A stretch of 47,642 nt of DNA, from the NCBI GenBank assembly GCA_902826025.1, contig CADEDH010000051.1, positions 1 through 47,642 on the forward strand, given 5' to 3'. This DNA comes from an uncultured Actinomycetes bacterium. Lineage in GTDB: Bacteria; Actinomycetota; Acidimicrobiia; Acidimicrobiales; SZUA-35. The stretch's first letter is position 1. The number at the start of each line of letters is the position of its first letter. Below are positions 17,984 through 25,784 of the stretch, in pieces. The notes beneath the pieces are model-generated. The model had not been told where the DNA came from and did no database searches. It saw only the letters and a list, made by a program, of their open reading frames with translations. The translations under genes and the position numbers were made by a program.

Positions 17984-18077
17984 CCCCGAACCTGGTGGAC
18001 CTTTGGTCACATACGACCCAAACGTCGCCAGGTTCGGGGGCGGGTCGCGTTTTGGTCAATCCCGACGATGGAGCTGA
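17984..18077 (+). repeat. Left inverted repeat with long hairpin
   Basis: 94 bp matching the reverse complement of 19132-19224 at about 88 of 94 aligned columns, with one single-base gap. The outer 56 bases form a hairpin: CCCCGAACCTGG at 17984-17995 pairs perfectly with CCAGGTTCGGGG at 18028-18039. Inside it, TTTGGTC pairs with GACCCAAA (one bulge) around an ACATAC loop. The inner part holds GCGTTTTGGTCAATCC. It ends 14 bp from the stop codon of the nuclease gene. Confidence 0.85.
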
Positions 18078-18091
18078 AACCGAACGGCCCG

Positions 18092-19030
18092 TCACACCTC
18101 GGTGCCCGGCCGGCGGGCGGCCAGCACGGCCCGGCATTCCTCAGTCACGGCGCCCGGGCGGTGCACCACCTCCTGCCAGCCGAACCGAAGGGTGACCCAG
18201 CCGTGGGCGGTGGCCAGCCGGTCCCGTCGGCGGTCGTCGGCCTGGGCCTGGGTGGTGGCGTGCCATCGCCGGCCGTCGAGCTCGACCACCACCCGCTCGG
18301 CCGGCCAGGCCAGATCGACCACGCCCCGCAGCCCGTCGTACCAGGGCGGCCGGTACTGGGCCGTCCAGCCCGTGATCCCGGCCCGGCGCAGCAGCCGGGC
18401 CGCCCGCCGCTCGAGCTCGGAGGCGGCCAGCGGCTCGGTGTCGAGCAGCTCGTGGTCGAGCGCCCGCAGCATCCCCGACCCGGCCCGGCCCCGCCGGCAC
18501 CATGCGGCGGCGCAGGCCTGCACCTCACCCGCCGTCACCCGCCCCTCGGCGATCGCCACCTCCACCATGTGCCCCAACCGGCGCCGGGGCACCACCGCCC
18601 CCAGGTCGCAGATCGTCCGCGCCACCGTCGTCACCCGCATCCCGTCCACCACTGTCACATCCTCATCCGGCAACCACATCGTCGACCGCACCCGCACCCC
18701 CGGCATCCGCCGCCGGCTGCGATGCCCACGAACGACGACCAACTCATGATGATCGGTCGGCGCCAACACCCGGAGCTGCTGGCGGACCCCGGCGGATCGG
18801 TGTGACACGGCGGAGCCGGGCAGCGCGGCCAGGGCGGCGTGGAGGCAGGCCGACGGCGTGAGGTCGCCGACAACGTAGACACCGGGTGAGACCGGTGTCA
18901 GTAGGCCACCCCGGCGGGATCGGACCTCATGCCGGGCGACCCCGGACTCGGTGAGCTGGCGGTGGGTGACGACCATGTGGTGGCGCGAGGCCACGGACAT
19001 GATCAGGGCGTCGACAGCACGGCGACCCAT
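18092..19030 (-). CDS. AbiEi-like antitoxin domain plus DUF559 endonuclease-fold protein
   Basis: A 312-residue protein. The ATG at 19030 is supported by GGAGG 5 bases upstream. Residues 1-90 resemble the AbiEi-type winged-helix domain (VASRHHMVVTHRQLTESGV, then LTPVSPGVYVVGD). The middle part contains VTTVARTICDLGAV. The C-terminal ~110 residues match DUF559, a Vsr/PD-(D/E)XK-like nuclease fold, with VVDLAWPAERVVVELDGRRWH supplying the acidic residues. Such proteins are common and scattered in actinobacterial genomes, usually without a cognate AbiEii toxin; none is found here. It is the only gene between two inverted repeats. Its function is not known; DNA binding and cleavage are inferred from the folds. 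Confidence 0.9.
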   Translation of the reverse strand: MGRRAVDALIMSVASRHHMVVTHRQLTESGVARHEVRSRRGGLLTPVSPGVYVVGDLTPSACLHAALAALPGSAVSHRSAGVRQQLRVLAPTDHHELVVVRGHRSRRRMPGVRVRSTMWLPDEDVTVVDGMRVTTVARTICDLGAVVPRRRLGHMVEVAIAEGRVTAGEVQACAAAWCRRGRAGSGMLRALDHELLDTEPLAASELERRAARLLRRAGITGWTAQYRPPWYDGLRGVVDLAWPAERVVVELDGRRWHATTQAQADDRRRDRLATAHGWVTLRFGWQEVVHRPGAVTEECRAVLAARRPGTEV

Positions 19031-19131
19031 GCGTGCCTCCAGATTGATCGGCAGTGATCGGCACGCAGTCGTGCGAGGCGGGCACCCCGTCACCCGGGGC
19101 CCGGTAGCCGCGACGGTAGCGCCGGCCGACC

Positions 19132-19224
19132 TCAGCTCCGTCGTCCGGATTGACCAAAACGCGACCCGCAGCCAACCTGGCGACGTTTGGGTCGTATGTG
19201 ACCAAAAGTCCACCAGGTTCGGGG
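19132..19224 (-). repeat. Right inverted repeat
   Basis: 93 bp that, read on the minus strand, match the left repeat at about 88 of 94 columns. The 33-base core starting TTTGGTCACATACGACCCAA is identical. Here the outer hairpin is weaker: only AACCTGG/CCAGGTT pairs, because CTG-type changes replace the outer bases. It lies 101 bp upstream of the nuclease start and 41 bp before the alcohol dehydrogenase start, so it also occupies both promoter regions. Confidence 0.85.
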
Positions 19225-19265
19225 CGGAGCGTGCGGACCGGACAGGGGTGCGACAGACTCGCGGC

Positions 19266-20357
19266 ATGAAAGCACGAGCAGCGGTGTTCCGGGAGATCGG
19301 TGGGCCCATCACCATCGAGACGATCGACGTCGACGAGCCGGCCCCCAACGAGGTGCGCCTGCGCACCACGGCTTGCGGGGTCTGCCACAGCGACCTCCAC
19401 TTCATGAAGGGGTCGATCGCCGGGCCCCTACCCACCGTGCCGGGCCACGAGCCGGCCGGGATCGTGGAGGCCGTCGGGTCCAACGTCACCTCGGTCGAGC
19501 CCGGCGACCACGTGATCGCCTGCACCTCGATGTACTGCGGCACCTGCAAGCAGTGCCAGCTGGGCCGACCCCACCTGTGCACCGACCGCCGCTTCTGCAT
19601 GCGAGCCAAGGGCGAGCCGCCCCGCCTCAGCCTCGACGGCATGCCGCTCAAGCAGTTCGCCGACCTGTCGGGCTTCGCCGAGGTCATGCTCGTCCACGAG
19701 CGGGCGGTGGTGAAGATCGCCGACGATCTCCCCCTCGACGTGGCCTCCCTCGTGGGCTGCGGCGTCACCACCGGCGTGGGGGCCGCCCTGAACACGGCCA
19801 AGGTGACGCCCGGGTCGTCGGTGGCCGTGTTCGGCTGCGGCGGCGTGGGCGCCTCGGTGATCCAGGGGGCCCGCCTGGCCGGCGCCCGCCAGATCATCGC
19901 CATCGACATCGTGCCGTCCAAGCTCGACACGGCCCGCCACTTCGGCGCCACCGACACCATCCAGCCCGGTGACGAGGATGTCGTTCGCGCCATCAAGAAG
20001 CTGAGCGGGGGCGGGGTCGACTTCGCCTTCGACGCCGTGGGCAACGTGAACCTCACCGCCCAGTGCTTCTATGCCCTGGCCCCCCGGGGCCTGGCCGTGG
20101 TGGTGGGGGCCATCCCCCAGGGCCAGAAGCTGGAGCTGGAGCCGGGCCACTTCTACGTGGAGAAGATGATCACCGGCTCGATCATGGGCTCGAACCGCTT
20201 CCACCTGGAGGCCCCCCAGTATCTGGAGCTGTACCGCCAGGGCCGGCTCGACCTCGACTCCATGATCAGCGCCCGGGTGACCCTCGACGAGGTCGACGAC
20301 GCCCTGGCCGCCATGGAGGCGGGCGAGGTGACCCGCTCGGTGATCATGTTCAACTGA
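19266..20357 (+). CDS. Zinc-dependent alcohol dehydrogenase (MDR family)
   Basis: A 363-residue medium-chain dehydrogenase. Catalytic zinc ligands are C37 in ACGVCHSD, H61 in PGHEPAG, and probably the cysteine in LVGCGVTTG. Structural zinc ligands are C91, C94, C97 and C105. The NAD-binding motif is GCGGVGASV. The sequence resembles class III-type or mycothiol/NDMA-type alcohol dehydrogenases of actinobacteria, oxidising alcohols to aldehydes in the cytoplasm. Start ATG at 19266. An aldehyde dehydrogenase gene lies 1.7 kb downstream and could take the product, though the two are separated by other genes. Its 3' end overlaps by 8 bp, tail to tail, with a response regulator gene. Confidence 0.94.
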   Translation: MKARAAVFREIGGPITIETIDVDEPAPNEVRLRTTACGVCHSDLHFMKGSIAGPLPTVPGHEPAGIVEAVGSNVTSVEPGDHVIACTSMYCGTCKQCQLGRPHLCTDRRFCMRAKGEPPRLSLDGMPLKQFADLSGFAEVMLVHERAVVKIADDLPLDVASLVGCGVTTGVGAALNTAKVTPGSSVAVFGCGGVGASVIQGARLAGARQIIAIDIVPSKLDTARHFGATDTIQPGDEDVVRAIKKLSGGGVDFAFDAVGNVNLTAQCFYALAPRGLAVVVGAIPQGQKLELEPGHFYVEKMITGSIMGSNRFHLEAPQYLELYRQGRLDLDSMISARVTLDEVDDALAAMEAGEVTRSVIMFN

Positions 20358-21006
20358 GTGTCGTCGGGCGCAGGCCGAGCCAGGTGAGCACGGCCAGCAC
20401 CCGGCGGTGCTCGTCGCTCGACTCGTAGAGGTCGAGCTTGGTGAGGATGCTGGTGACGTGGGTCTCCACCGTCCGTTCAGTGAGCACCAGGCGGCGGGCG
20501 ATCCCGGCGTTGGTCCGGCCCTCGGCCATGAGGGCCAGGACCTCCCGCTCCCGCCGGGTCAGCCGGTTGAGCGGATCGTCGTGGCGGGCCGGGCCCAGCA
20601 GGGTGGTCACCACCTCGGGGTCGAGGGCCGAGCCCCCGGCCGCCACCCGGCGCAGGGTGTCGAGGAAGTCGTCGATGTCGAACGCCCGGTCCTTGAGGAG
20701 GTAGCCGAAGTGGCCGCCTCGCACCAGTTCCACCGAGTGGCGGGTCTCCAGGTGCTGCGACAGCAGCACGATGGGCATGGCCGGGTCCTGCTCCCGGATG
20801 ATGCGGGCGGCCCGGGCCCCGTCGTCGGTGCGGTCGGGAGGCATTCGGATGTCGATGATGACCAGGTCGGGCTGGTGGGCCGCCACCTGGTCGAGCAGGG
20901 TCACGGCCTCAGCCGCCGTCCCCACCACCTCGTGGCCGGCGTCTTCCAGCAGCCGGGCCAGGCCCTCGCGGAAGAGGGCCGAGTCCTCCCCGATCACGAT
21001 GCGCAT
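20350..21006 (-). CDS. NarL/LuxR-family response regulator
   Basis: A 218-residue regulator with ATG at 21006. The receiver domain has E7-D8, the phosphoacceptor D52 in LVIIDIRMPP, the threonine-type position IVLLSQH, and the K in YLLKDR. The LuxR domain shows [22 protein letters not shown] and VETHVTSIL. The variant DIRMPPDRTDDG loop is typical of regulators paired with GAF or membrane NarX-like kinases. The start lies 13 bp inside the end of a kinase remnant, so the ancestral order was kinase then regulator. With its kinase broken, it may be phosphorylated by another kinase or act unphosphorylated. Confidence 0.93.
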   Translation of the reverse strand: MRIVIGEDSALFREGLARLLEDAGHEVVGTAAEAVTLLDQVAAHQPDLVIIDIRMPPDRTDDGARAARIIREQDPAMPIVLLSQHLETRHSVELVRGGHFGYLLKDRAFDIDDFLDTLRRVAAGGSALDPEVVTTLLGPARHDDPLNRLTRREREVLALMAEGRTNAGIARRLVLTERTVETHVTSILTKLDLYESSDEHRRVLAVLTWLGLRPTTLS

Positions 21007-21416
21007 GGCAGCGCCGCCTCCACGATCGTGCCCCGGCCCCGCTCGCTGTCGACCCGCCACGTGCCCCGCAGGGCGGCCACCCGGTCGGGGATGCTCGACG
21101 TGGGCGGCAGGACGGCCCCGCCGTGGCCGTCGTCGGCGTGCTTCACGGCGTTGGCCACGGCCTCGCTGACCACGTAGTAGGCGGTGAGGGTGACGTCGTC
21201 GGGCAGCGGGTCGGGGCAGATGTCGAGGTCGACGGTGATGGGCACGGTGCGCAGCATGGCCGCCACCGCCACCGCCAGGCCATCGTCGAGGCTGGCCGGG
21301 CGCAGGCCGTGGGCGATCTGGCGCAGCTCGGCCACCGCCGTGCCCAGCTTGGCCACGCTGCGGTCGAGCAGGGAGTCGACGTCGACCGTGCCGTCGCCGG
21401 AGCGGGGCGACTTCAG
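20994..21416 (-). pseudogene. 5'-truncated sensor histidine kinase remnant
   Basis: Only the C-terminal ~130 residues of a kinase remain. The open frame carries DSLLDRSVAKLG, then ELRQIAHGLRPASLDDGL, the N-box-like VVSEAVANAVKHADD, and a terminal RGTWRVDSERGRGTIVEAALP. The sensor region and the HisKA_3 helix with the phosphoacceptor histidine are missing. A TAG closes the frame at 21417-21419. The G-boxes are also shortened: the expected GxGLxxxxDRV reads SIPDRVAAL. A GTG at 21356 could still allow a 120-residue product without kinase activity. The lost part ends at the same point where a plus-strand membrane gene also loses its 5' end. Confidence 0.8.
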
Positions 21417-21963
21417 CTACGCCAGCTTCGCCGCCGTGCGCGACGCGGCCTGGCTCAGCGCCGTGATCGACCATCTCGGCTTCGTCCTACTGTCGCTGGA
21501 CCTCCCGATGGCCGTGTGCCTGCTGGTCCGGGCCCGGGGGTCACGACTGGCCACGATCGGCTCGGCACTGGTGATTGTGGGCGGGATGTTCTTCGCCAGC
21601 GGCTTCTACGCCCTCTACCTGATGGGCTGGTACGCCACCGCCCCCGAGGCCCTGTCGGCCGAGGACGGCACCGCGTTCATGCGCTACCTCGAGAACAACC
21701 TGGCCCATGTGCTCGGGCCCCAGGCCGGCTTCTTCGCCTTCAACATCGGCACGCTGCTGCTGTGCGCCGCCCTGTGGCGGTCCCGCTCGGTCCCCCGCGG
21801 GGTGCCGGTGGCCATCGCCGTGCTGACCGTGGGCCAGTTCCTGGTGCCCGAGGCCGCCCTCGACGTGGCCCAGACCCTGTTCCTGCTGTCGCTGCTGCCG
21901 GTGGCCTGGTTCGCCTGGCGCCGGGCCGAGGCGGGGGCCGCGGCGCTGGTCGACCTCACCTGA
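21406..21963 (+). pseudogene. 5'-truncated polytopic membrane protein (DUF4386-like)
   Basis: Good membrane-protein coding runs from about GDFSYASFAAVRDAAW to the TGA at 21963, roughly 185 residues with five hydrophobic segments (for example LATIGSALVIVGGMFFASGFY and FFAFNIGTLLLCAALW). The layout resembles DUF4386-type membrane proteins, which have an extra first segment and loop that are absent here. Upstream of 21406 the same frame runs antisense through kinase coding and is arginine/serine-rich, so it is not the true N-terminus. No good start codon with a ribosome site is seen near the junction; an internal GTG or the ATG in LPMAVCLL could be used. Confidence 0.65.
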
Positions 21964-21987
21964 GACCGGCGCCGAACGAGCACTACG

Positions 21988-22013
21988 ACCCTGGGCCGGC
22001 GTCGGCCCAGGGT
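21988..22013 (+). terminator. Perfect 10-bp stem-loop
   Basis: ACCCTGGGCC and GGCCCAGGGT pair without mismatch around a 6-base loop (GGCGTC). It lies 25 bp after the stop of the truncated membrane gene and 41 bp before the aldehyde dehydrogenase start. It lacks a T run. It is a probable terminator, or else a structure in the leader of the aldehyde dehydrogenase transcript. Confidence 0.5.
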
Positions 22014-22054
22014 GCACCATCACCGTGGGTGGGCCTACGAGAAGGAGGCTCGTG

Positions 22055-23560
22055 ATGCGGACCAAGCTGTTCATCAACGGCGAATGGGTGGAAGCCGAAG
22101 GCGGCGCCACGGCACCGTCGTTCAACCCGGCCACCGGCGAGCAGATCGCCGAGGTGGCCACGGCGTCGGTGGCCGACACGCAGCGGGCGGTGGCCGCCGC
22201 CCGGGAGGCGTTCGACCAGGGGCCGTGGCCCCGGATGAGCGGCCCCGAGCGGGCCGGCGTGCTTCTGCGGGCGGCCGAGCTGCTAGCCGAGCGCCAGCAG
22301 GAGATCGCCGTAACCGAAGTGCGAGATGGTGGCGGCACGATCCGCAAAGCCACGGCGGTCGATCTGCCGGCGGCCATCGGCTCCATCCAGTTCTTCGCCG
22401 GTTGCGCCGCCACCGTGCCCGACTCCGAAGCCCACGGGGAGTCGGCCTTCCCACCGGCCCGCAGCGTGATCCGGCGCGAGCCCTACGGGGTGTGCGCCGG
22501 CATCGTCCCGTGGAACTTCCCGCTGGTGATGGCGAGCTGGAAGGTGGCCCCGGCGTTGGCCGCCGGTAACACCGTGGTGCTCAAGCCGGCCAGCTACACC
22601 TCACTGTCGGCGGTGGAGCTGGCACGGGCCTTCGCCGACGCCGGCCTCCCGGCCGGGGCCCTCAACCTGGTCACCGGCACCGGGGCCGTGGTGGGCGAGG
22701 AGCTGGCGGCCCACCACGACATCGACAAGATCGCCTTCACCGGGTCCACCGAGGTGGGCCGGCGGGTAATGCAGCTGGCCACTGGGAACCTCAAGAAGGT
22801 GACGCTGGAGCTGGGCGGCAAGTCGGCCGACATCGTGCTCCCCGACGCCGACCTCGACCTGGCCGCCGCCGGCGTGCTCTACGGCACCTTCCTCCACAAC
22901 GGCCAGATGTGCGAGAGCGGCACCCGGGCCCTGGTCCACGCCGACGTCTACGACGAGTTCGTCGAGATGCTGATCGACCGCACCGGCAAGCTCGTGATCG
23001 GCGATCCGATGGACCCCGCCACCGACCTCGGCCCGCTGGTGGCCCCGGCCCAGGTGGAAACGGTGGAGCGCTATGTGCGCCTCGGCCTCGACGAGGGGGC
23101 GCGGCTGCTGATCGGCGGCGATCGCCCCGAGCACCTGCCGGCCGGCCTCGACCCCCGCACCTTCTACCGGCCCACGATCTTCGAGACCGACAACTCGATG
23201 CGGATCGCCCGGGAGGAGATCTTCGGCCCGGTGCTGTGCGTGATCCGGGTGGAGAGCGACGAGCATGCCATCGCCGTGGCCAACGACTCCGACTACGGCC
23301 TGGGTGGTGGCGTGTGGAGCGGCGATCCCGAGCGGGCCGATCGCGTGGCGGCCGCCCTGCGCACCGGCACCGTCTACATCAACGACTATCACGGCATCAC
23401 CCCCACCCAGCCCTTCGGCGGCTACAAGCAGTCGGGCTTCGGGCGGGAGCTGTCGGAGCTCGGCTACAACGAGTACCGCCAGATCAAGCACCTGTGGACG
23501 TCGACGGCCACCGACCGGGCCGGCTACGCCCATCTTGCCCTGCTGTCGCCGGCGATCTAG
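22055..23560 (+). CDS. NAD(P)-dependent aldehyde dehydrogenase
   Basis: A 501-residue ALDH-superfamily enzyme. The ATG at 22055 follows GAAGGAGG by 6 bases, a strong ribosome site. Catalytic residues are visible: N154 in PWNFP, E252 in TLELGGKSAD, and the nucleophile C286 in NGQMCESGTR. The cofactor motif GSTEVG is at about 230-235. The C-terminal PFGGYKQSGFGRELSELGYNEY is the family's oligomerisation tail. It oxidises an aldehyde to the acid in the cytoplasm; the substrate is not evident. The cysteine neighbourhood MCESGTR is typical of actinobacterial broad-range members. Confidence 0.95.
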   Translation: MRTKLFINGEWVEAEGGATAPSFNPATGEQIAEVATASVADTQRAVAAAREAFDQGPWPRMSGPERAGVLLRAAELLAERQQEIAVTEVRDGGGTIRKATAVDLPAAIGSIQFFAGCAATVPDSEAHGESAFPPARSVIRREPYGVCAGIVPWNFPLVMASWKVAPALAAGNTVVLKPASYTSLSAVELARAFADAGLPAGALNLVTGTGAVVGEELAAHHDIDKIAFTGSTEVGRRVMQLATGNLKKVTLELGGKSADIVLPDADLDLAAAGVLYGTFLHNGQMCESGTRALVHADVYDEFVEMLIDRTGKLVIGDPMDPATDLGPLVAPAQVETVERYVRLGLDEGARLLIGGDRPEHLPAGLDPRTFYRPTIFETDNSMRIAREEIFGPVLCVIRVESDEHAIAVANDSDYGLGGGVWSGDPERADRVAAALRTGTVYINDYHGITPTQPFGGYKQSGFGRELSELGYNEYRQIKHLWTSTATDRAGYAHLALLSPAI

Positions 23561-23593
23561 CGCCGGGCGGAAGGCCGGGCGGCAGGCCCGTAC

Positions 23594-23633
23594 CCCACCC
23601 GGGTTTGGCCCGAACGGCCCAGGCCCGGGTGGG
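23594..23633 (+). terminator. Hairpin after the aldehyde dehydrogenase gene
   Basis: CCCACCCGGG at 23594-23603 pairs perfectly with CCCGGGTGGG at 23624-23633 across a 20-base spacer. It lies 33 bp after the stop codon and 25 bp before the next ATG. It is a likely terminator despite having no T run. Confidence 0.45.
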
Positions 23634-23658
23634 TGGGCCAACGGTACGTTCGGTCGTC

Positions 23659-24480
23659 ATGCGGCGACGACTTCCTCTGACACTCACCACTCTTCCCCTG
23701 CTGGCGCTCCTGGCCGCGCCCTCGGCGGCCGGCGCCGTCACCTGCACGATCACGGGCACGTCCCGGCCCGACATGCTGGTGGGGACGGCCGGGCCCGACG
23801 TGATCTGCGGCCTGGGCGGCGACGACGACATCACGGCGCTGGGCGGCAACGACTTGATCTACGCCGGCCCCGGGTGGGACACGATCCGCGGGGGCGACGG
23901 CGACGACACCATCTACCTCGGGCCCGACAGCGGCCAGGGCTTCGGCGAGGTCGGCAACGACCGCATCTCGGGGTCCGACAACGGCGGCTACGGCGTGTTC
24001 GACGGCGGGCCGGGAGACGACGTGCTGACCGGCCTGGCCTCGGGCGAGGCGGGGCGGTACGAGGTGGACGACAACCTCCGGACCGACAACTACTTCGAGA
24101 CCGGCGACGGCAACGACCGGGTGTACGGGTCGGTCAACGCCGACTTCGTCGGGGGCAACGGGGGCGACAAGCGGATCTGGGGCCGAGCGGGGAACGATGT
24201 GCTCACCGCCGCCATCGGCAAGGTCTACGGGGAGGCGGGGAACGATGTGGTGATCGCCGACCAGGGCGAAGCCTACGGCGGCGACGGCGACGACTACGTC
24301 GACTCCCACGACAGCGTCGCCGGCGGCGGGCCGGGCGCCGACCTCCTGGTGGCGCCGATCATCTGGGCCGGCGACGACGCCGACGTCGATCGCCTGCTCG
24401 GCACCGGACCCACCCCGCAATGCCACGGCCGGGCCAACGACATCTACGAGGGCTGCGGACCGGCCGGGTCGGTGGCCTGA
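23659..24480 (+). CDS. Secreted calcium-binding (RTX/hemolysin-type repeat) protein
   Basis: A 273-residue protein with a classical signal peptide (residues ~1-26, basic start, LTLTTLPLLALLAAP core, cleavage after AAGA). Glycine/aspartate-rich nonapeptide-like repeats follow: GLGGDDDITALGGNDLIYAG, GGDGDDTIYLG and later GGDGDDYVDS. These match the GGxGxDxUx parallel beta-roll that binds calcium. Four cysteines, two near the N-terminus and two near the end (QCHGRANDIYEGC), suggest an extracellular disulfide-closed fold. It uses a Sec-type signal rather than the C-terminal type I secretion signal, and no HlyB/D genes are nearby. The role is unknown, possibly a surface protein. Confidence 0.85.
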   Translation: MRRRLPLTLTTLPLLALLAAPSAAGAVTCTITGTSRPDMLVGTAGPDVICGLGGDDDITALGGNDLIYAGPGWDTIRGGDGDDTIYLGPDSGQGFGEVGNDRISGSDNGGYGVFDGGPGDDVLTGLASGEAGRYEVDDNLRTDNYFETGDGNDRVYGSVNADFVGGNGGDKRIWGRAGNDVLTAAIGKVYGEAGNDVVIADQGEAYGGDGDDYVDSHDSVAGGGPGADLLVAPIIWAGDDADVDRLLGTGPTPQCHGRANDIYEGCGPAGSVA

Positions 24481-24487
24481 GCCTCGC

Positions 24488-25693
24488 CTACGGCGTGACG
24501 TCCCCTGCGGCGCCGCTGCCACGCCGGCTGCCCGGCCCCAGGCGGGGCCGGACGGCGACGGCCGACAGCCCCACCACGGCCACCAGCGCCCAAGCCAGCA
24601 CGGCTAGGAGGCGGAGCGTGCCCTGCACATCGTCGGCGGCGTCGAACGACACGGCAGCCAGGATCAGGCCCCACCCCAGGCGGCCGGCCAGCGAGTCGAG
24701 GCTGAGCAGGGTGGCCCGGTGGTGCCGGGCCACCCGGGGCGCCACCTCGGACGAGATGATCACCGGGGCCGCCGCCGTCTGGGCGCTGCGCAGTAGGGCC
24801 ACGGCCACCGCTGCCGCTGCCGTGGTGAGGGCCATCACCGTCACCACGGCAGCCGACACCACGGCCAGAGCCCCCAGCGCCCCCGCCACACCGAGCCGGC
24901 CCACCAGGGCCGGGCTCGACCGGGCGGCCACCGCCCCCACCAGCGAGGTGCCGGCGTAGACCACCCCGGCCAGCAGTGGGGTGGCCCCCACGCTGTCGGC
25001 CGGCCGGTCGAGCACGGCCGTCAGCCACGGCTGGAGCAGCACGAAGGCCACGTGCTCCAACGTCACCAGCAGGATCCCGTAGATGAACAGCCAGGCCACG
25101 GCCCGGTCCCGCCCGTAGGCGGCGAGCTGGCCCAGCTCGCGCAGCCAGCTCGTCCGCCCCGCCGTCGGCGCCATCCCGAGCACCAGGCCCTGGGGGCCGG
25201 CCGGAGGTTCGCGCAGGGCGGAGGCCACCCCCAACTGCACCAGGGCCAGCACCAGGGCCACGGCGAACGCCAGGCGCACGTCGACCAGTCCCAGGGCCCC
25301 GCCGACCAGGGCGCTGGCCGCCGTGGTGACGAACCCGATCGAGGCCACCGTGGCCTGGCGGCGGCCGTAGTCGCCGGCCCGGCCCAGGGCCTCCAGCGTG
25401 TCGTAGTGGAAGGTGACGTCGGTGCCCGAGAGGCAGGCGAAGCCGAACGCCAGCAGGGCCTGGCCCGCCGCCACCACGGCCAGGCGGTCGCCCCCGGCCA
25501 GGAAGCAGGCCTGGGCCGCCACCCAGGCCACGGCGGCCGCCCGCAGGGTCGGCACCCGGCCCAGCCGGTCCGACGCCCAACCCGAGGGCACCTCGAACAC
25601 CACCACACACAGGTAGTAGATCGACGACAGCAGCAGCGCCCCGTCGAGGTCGAACCGGGCCCGGGTGAACAGCACGAACACCGGCATCCACAC
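24488..25693 (-). CDS. MFS transporter (5' end uncertain)
   Basis: A 12-helix major facilitator of at least 401 residues. SDRLGRVPTLR near residue 42 is the loop 2-3 motif, and basic loop segments recur in the second half. The first conventional start is a GTG at 25693 inside the first helix (MWMPVFVLF). The frame upstream still encodes convincing N-terminal sequence, including ERNLRLIPVHAGLTQAYV, but has no ATG, GTG or TTG before the in-frame stop; a CTG at 25780 would give 430 residues. It follows the SDR gene on the same strand, so coupled translation from a rare CTG is conceivable. The substrate is unknown. Confidence 0.86.
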   Translation of the reverse strand: MWMPVFVLFTRARFDLDGALLLSSIYYLCVVVFEVPSGWASDRLGRVPTLRAAAVAWVAAQACFLAGGDRLAVVAAGQALLAFGFACLSGTDVTFHYDTLEALGRAGDYGRRQATVASIGFVTTAASALVGGALGLVDVRLAFAVALVLALVQLGVASALREPPAGPQGLVLGMAPTAGRTSWLRELGQLAAYGRDRAVAWLFIYGILLVTLEHVAFVLLQPWLTAVLDRPADSVGATPLLAGVVYAGTSLVGAVAARSSPALVGRLGVAGALGALAVVSAAVVTVMALTTAAAAVAVALLRSAQTAAAPVIISSEVAPRVARHHRATLLSLDSLAGRLGWGLILAAVSFDAADDVQGTLRLLAVLAWALVAVVGLSAVAVRPRLGPGSRRGSGAAGDVTP

Positions 25694-25784
25694 ATAGGCC
25701 TGGGTCAGCCCGGCGTGGACCGGGATCAGCCGCAGGTTGCGCTCGACGGCGGCCCGCGGGGCGCCGGCCTCGACTCCCAGGTGA

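Larger units (their letters stand above)
17984..19224. mobile_element. Single-gene cassette bounded by ~94-bp inverted repeats
   Basis: A 1,241-bp unit whose two ends are copies of the same sequence in opposite orientation (17984-18077 and 19132-19224), with one minus-strand nuclease gene inside. No transposase, integrase or clear target-site duplication is present, so movement would need the encoded nuclease or a helper elsewhere. The flanking genes, an amidohydrolase on the left and an alcohol dehydrogenase on the right, point away from the cassette and are intact. This is inferred from the repeat structure, not from an observed insertion. Confidence 0.5.

Noticed and set aside
18092..19030. 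A complete AbiE toxin-antitoxin system
   Set aside because: No AbiEii nucleotidyltransferase gene is next to it, and the C-terminal half is DUF559 instead.
17984..19224. Target-site duplication at the ends of the inverted-repeat cassette
   Set aside because: Comparing bases just outside both repeats gave no convincing direct duplication, so classical transposition is not claimed.
19031..20056. An N-terminal extension of the AbiEi/DUF559 gene by some 340 codons
   Set aside because: It runs antisense through the alcohol dehydrogenase gene and through the right inverted repeat. The ATG at 19030 has a GGAGG ribosome site.
23659..24480. RTX toxin
   Set aside because: It is small, has a Sec signal, lacks toxin domains, and has no activation or type I secretion genes nearby.
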